From the NCBI GenBank assembly GCA_021817755.1, contig JAKAGC010000019.1:1-15396 (forward strand): DNA of 15,396 nucleotides. Direction: 5' to 3'. Each line of letters begins with the position of its first letter. Within the stretch, counting starts at the first letter, position 1. Of the stretch, positions 15,163-15,396 are shown one piece after another. The position numbers and the translations under genes are program-made. The stretch is from Acidobacteriota bacterium (GTDB taxonomy: Bacteria > Acidobacteriota > Aminicenantia > UBA2199). The notes under the pieces are model-generated. The model searched no databases. It worked only from the letters and a program-made list of their open reading frames with translations, and was not told where the DNA came from.

Positions 15163-15396
15163 ATGGAATTAACGTCAATGGTTAATATTTACTTCCTCTC
15201 CCTTGGCTCGAATATGGGAAACCGGATTATGCATTTATGCGACGGGGTGAATTTCCTAAAAAAAATCGGTGAAGTAAAAAGTATTTCTTCTGGCTACGCT
15301 TCTCTTTCTTATGAAATAGATGATTTACGGGAGGCAGATGTGGTGCGTTTGGATATATTAGTCGCAGAAGAGCCAGTAGCAGCATTTGCGCGTGTG
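15163..15396 (+). CDS. folK: Partial folK-like gene (HPPK family), cut by window end
   Basis: The open frame of 78 codons runs off the window. After the first few residues comes [20 protein letters not shown], the N-terminal signature of 6-hydroxymethyl-7,8-dihydropterin pyrophosphokinase (SLGSN-x-G-x-R), then [11 protein letters not shown], which aligns with the usual IG-x-V-x-x-x-SS-x-Y. HPPK makes the pyrophosphorylated pterin for folate synthesis in the cytoplasm. After SSGY the normal T-x-P-x-G and PD-(F/Y)-x-N pterin-binding residues are not visible. In their place is [18 protein letters not shown]. The gene may therefore encode a divergent or altered-function homologue. ATG 15163 fits the leaderless promoter; ATG 15178 is an in-frame alternative nearer the usual N-terminus. 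Neither has a Shine-Dalgarno. Confidence 0.72.
   Translation, partial: MELTSMVNIYFLSLGSNMGNRIMHLCDGVNFLKKIGEVKSISSGYASLSYEIDDLREADVVRLDILVAEEPVAAFARV

Overview
This is an AT-rich bacterial chromosome segment with tightly packed genes, standard genetic code and no mobile elements, CRISPR arrays or stable RNA genes that I can see. The gene content fits a bacterium with an extracytoplasmic thiol-redox protein, c-di-GMP signalling and eukaryotic-type Ser/Thr kinases. It looks like a poorly characterised or candidate lineage rather than a model proteobacterium or firmicute. I cannot assign a phylum from sequence alone.

Region 1 (45-6447, + strand) looks like one transcription unit: sucC and sucD (succinyl-CoA synthetase), two overlapping genes of unknown function, an FHA-GGDEF diguanylate cyclase, a soluble Ser/Thr kinase with a HEAT-like C-terminus, and a small single-pass membrane protein. 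Several joints overlap (19 nt, 4 nt, 4 nt), so translational coupling is likely. The unusual point is a predicted kinase beside a phosphothreonine-reading FHA domain fused to a c-di-GMP synthase, downstream of a TCA-cycle enzyme. The FHA protein has a Thr-x-x-Asp motif in a short N-terminal tail, which recalls the actinobacterial GarA/OdhI switches on 2-oxoglutarate metabolism.

Region 2 (6545-11235, + strand) holds an AI-2E family membrane protein, a right-handed beta-helix protein with no export signal, and a NatA/NatB-like ABC exporter pair. Region 3 (11285-12640) is a single-gene unit: a good sigma70-type promoter, a TPR-like/thioredoxin TlpA-type envelope protein, and a Rho-independent terminator.

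Region 4 (12684-15396) has rsmD (-), a WYL-domain regulator (+), a secreted DUF4097-type protein (-) and the 5' part of a divergent folK-like gene (+, cut by the window edge). The starts of rsmD, the WYL gene and folK share one geometry: a -35 box, a 17-nt spacer, a -10 box, exactly 6 nt, then ATG, with no usable Shine-Dalgarno. This predicts leaderless mRNAs. Other genes here (AI-2E, ABC ATPase, TlpA, DUF4097) have strong GGAGG-like ribosome sites, so the organism appears to mix both initiation modes.
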